From Pseudoalteromonas luteoviolacea (GTDB lineage: Bacteria > Pseudomonadota > Gammaproteobacteria > Enterobacterales > Alteromonadaceae), in NCBI RefSeq assembly GCF_001696455.1, contig NZ_MAUJ01000004.1, positions 124,001 through 188,000 on the forward strand: DNA of 64,000 nt. Direction: 5' to 3'. The translations under genes and the position numbers were made by a program. This document shows, one piece after another, positions 62,178 through 64,000 of the stretch. Below the pieces are notes generated by a model, which saw only the letters and a list, made by a program, of their open reading frames with translations, was not told the DNA's origin and searched no databases. Numbering within the stretch: the stretch's first letter is position 1; every line of letters begins with the position of its first letter.

Positions 62178-64000
62178 TTAATTTAACAGGGTTAAATTGC
62201 TTACACTGCGCACACCTGGATGACTCATATAGTCGTTTTTAATTCCCTCAACACGAAGGCGTTTACCAATCAGTTCAGGGTTAAGTAAGGGACTAAATGT
62301 ATCTCGCTGAGATGACTCAAGCTTAATATAAAGTTTGTTGCCTGCATTGTTGGGATCCGTTAGCTCCAGTGCGTACTTGTTATTGATTGCTGCGGTGATA
62401 GTACCGCTTACAACAACTGGTTGGCCGTTATTCAATGCCAATACATCAGACACCGACAGATCACTGCCTTGATCAGGGTTGCCATTGCCATTGCCCGATG
62501 AAAGGGTAATGCTAGATACTTGGCGAACGCCCGGTTGACTCATGTAGCTATCTCTTACACCTTTGATAACTAATGTGGCATTTAAAATGTCTGGGTTCAG
62601 TTGTGGGCTGAACTGCGCACGTTGGCTACTTTCAAGCTTGATATTGATGGTGAAACTCGGGTCGTTCAAGTCTTCAAGAATGAGCGCATAAATACTGTTT
62701 AGGCCAGATTTAACACGCCCAGTAAGCTCAATTGCTTCACCTTGTGCTGTTGCAAGCGCCTGCTCAACAGACATGTACGCAGGTGCAATCTGTAGATCTG
62801 TCACATAACGGATCCCTGGCTCACCCATATAGCTATTGCGTTTACCCGTGACAATGATGTTTTTATTAAGGATCGCAGGGTTCAACTGTGGGTTGAAGTC
62901 CGCTCTTTGGTTGCTCTCAAGCTTCACATAAATATGGGTTGTAGGGTTGTTAAGGTCGCTTAACTCCAATCCATAGATCCCATTGATAGCGGCAGTTACT
63001 TTACCCACGACAACAACAGGGGTATTTTGTGCAGCTGCTAATGCATCCGTTACTGAGATTGCATTGCCCGGAGTTGGGGTCGGATCTGGATCCGGGTCTG
63101 GGTTAGTTTGACCATCGCCATAGGGTGCATTGAAAGAGTTGTTTTTATAAGTGTCTGTGTCCCAAGGGTTAAAACCTGATGCAGGAGTGCCCCAAGGTTG
63201 ACCATTGTTTGGATCAGACATCTCCTGAGATGCCATAGGTGTAGGGGTGAAAAAACCGCTGTAGTGACCATTCTGACCGTCGAAATACTGATAGCTTTCA
63301 GGTGTCGCTAACCAGTTAATAATATTTACGGCAAGCACAGAAGCATGGCCTGGATCTGTCCATCCGGGGTATGTTCTTTTGGTGTTGCCGTTGTCTTGAC
63401 GGCGATATTTTGGTGTTGCATCTTCAATTGGTGAAGAATCACCGATGAATGCAGCTTTTCCTGCGCCCGACTTGGCAATCGCGGCATAAGGGCCTTCTGC
63501 TTTACCACCAAAATACAAACCTTGGTCTTTGGCATGACGCCACTTTACTGGTGTGTCGGTCTCAGAAAAATAGACTAGGCCCTTCGCTTTTTGCGGGTCT
63601 ACGATGGCCAATGTTGCGCCTGCTGCCATCAAAATAGGATCTACCCCTTGGGTGATCCCTTCAGTTTGCGAGCTAGGTTCAACACCGCTCACACCCTGTT
63701 TGTAATCAACACCGTTGAAGCGAAAACGAATCCCGAAGTTTTCAACTAACCAACCTGCATTCGCAGCTTTTGGGTTACGCCAATCACCATAGGCGCCGCC
63801 CATGTTGTATTTGCTGAGGTCCGAGCGGTTGTAGCCATTGAAAACTTCCGTGGCATCCCATGTGTTCAGGTTACGGTCTGCATCGTAGTGATCGGCAATG
63901 AAGAAGATGCCTTTACCACTTGCAATATATTGTTCTAGGGCAGCTTGCTCTGCGAGTGTAAAAGGACGGTTGGTTTCGGCCAGTACAAATACATCCGAGT
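62178..64000 (-). CDS. Large secreted-type protein with three OB-like repeats, cut by window edge
   Basis: The frame stays open upstream of the internal ATG at 63803 to the window edge (AETNRPFTLAEQAALEQYIASGKGIFFIADHYD...), so the true start lies outside. The visible N-terminal ~300 residues look like a Rossmann-type GATase/DUF4350-like domain. A Pro/Asp linker (NPDPDPDPTPTPG) follows, then three repeats of about 90-95 residues. Each has the pattern SVxxALA, VVVxGxVxxxxNxxYxLxLxDxNNP, ITVKLESxQRxxFxPxLNPxIL and VxGxRxxYMSxPGVRxVSxL. These resemble DUF6359/YhcR-type OB folds. It is probably an extracellular binding protein or nuclease-associated protein; no catalytic residues are visible in this part. 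Confidence 0.8.
   Translation of the reverse strand, partial: SDVFVLAETNRPFTLAEQAALEQYIASGKGIFFIADHYDADRNLNTWDATEVFNGYNRSDLSKYNMGGAYGDWRNPKAANAGWLVENFGIRFRFNGVDYKQGVSGVEPSSQTEGITQGVDPILMAAGATLAIVDPQKAKGLVYFSETDTPVKWRHAKDQGLYFGGKAEGPYAAIAKSGAGKAAFIGDSSPIEDATPKYRRQDNGNTKRTYPGWTDPGHASVLAVNIINWLATPESYQYFDGQNGHYSGFFTPTPMASQEMSDPNNGQPWGTPASGFNPWDTDTYKNNSFNAPYGDGQTNPDPDPDPTPTPGNAISVTDALAAAQNTPVVVVGKVTAAINGIYGLELSDLNNPTTHIYVKLESNQRADFNPQLNPAILNKNIIVTGKRNSYMGEPGIRYVTDLQIAPAYMSVEQALATAQGEAIELTGRVKSGLNSIYALILEDLNDPSFTINIKLESSQRAQFSPQLNPDILNATLVIKGVRDSYMSQPGVRQVSSITLSSGNGNGNPDQGSDLSVSDVLALNNGQPVVVSGTITAAINNKYALELTDPNNAGNKLYIKLESSQRDTFSPLLNPELIGKRLRVEGIKNDYMSHPGVRSVSNLTLLN

Noticed and set aside
1..64000. 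CRISPR array, prophage or integron
   Set aside because: No regularly spaced repeats, cas-like genes, phage structural genes or integrase were seen on either strand.

Overview
The window looks like the chromosome of a marine gammaproteobacterium, most like Pseudoalteromonas. This is inferred from protein style (PpiC, TcyP, Nth, SpeD/SpeE, a GlyGly-CTERM surface protein, many secreted hydrolases) and from the AT-leaning composition. No rRNA, convincing tRNA, CRISPR array, prophage or classical insertion sequence was seen.

Layout. 1-12.1 kb: an ABC ATPase plus a permease/M1-aminopeptidase fusion, an oxidoreductase/LysR pair lying between two 80-bp direct repeats, a secreted protein, ppiC, a REP-associated transposase (RAYT) and an ABC exporter. 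12.3-13.7 kb: the speD-speE operon. 14.0-17.0 kb: an AT-rich three-gene operon made of a small protein with a poly-Asn tail, a GIDE-like membrane protein and a radical SAM/SPASM enzyme. This is the best candidate for an undescribed peptide-modification system. 17.3-31.9 kb: secreted and surface proteins (subtilisin-like protease with P domain, a GlyGly-CTERM protein, BNR and PD40 propellers), a coiled-coil membrane protein, and an NHL-propeller/small protein/chemoreceptor group. 32-41.9 kb: a frameshifted serine hydrolase, a CadC-like TPR regulator, tcyP, a cytochrome b561 and LysR genes.

41.9-46.3 kb, minus strand: an RNA-repair locus with rtcB-like, prfH-like, a low-molecular-weight phosphatase-like gene, an ATP-dependent RNA ligase and HD-polynucleotide kinase. 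A 92-nt sequence able to fold as a cloverleaf lies just upstream of rtcB. 47.4-51.5 kb: argA behind two ARG boxes, a double-glycine leader peptide, two small genes, an orphan SdhC/SdhD pair in which both classical heme-b histidines are replaced, and a zinc-ribbon membrane protein behind a large Fur-type palindrome. 51.7-64 kb: a frameshifted chromate transporter with a divergent LysR gene, a spondin-domain lipoprotein, a LysR/small membrane protein/SbtA bicarbonate uptake group, nth, a DUF533 protein, a tandem cystatin-like protein, an orphan ExbD, a serine hydrolase and a large secreted OB-repeat protein cut by the window edge.

Eight copies of a short palindromic element (core GGGGTCAGAGTC) lie at gene 3' ends in the first 20 kb. 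They read in the sense of the gene that ends beside them, and one copy supplies the stop codons of two convergent genes. The RAYT gene at 9.6-10.3 kb is their likely mobiliser.
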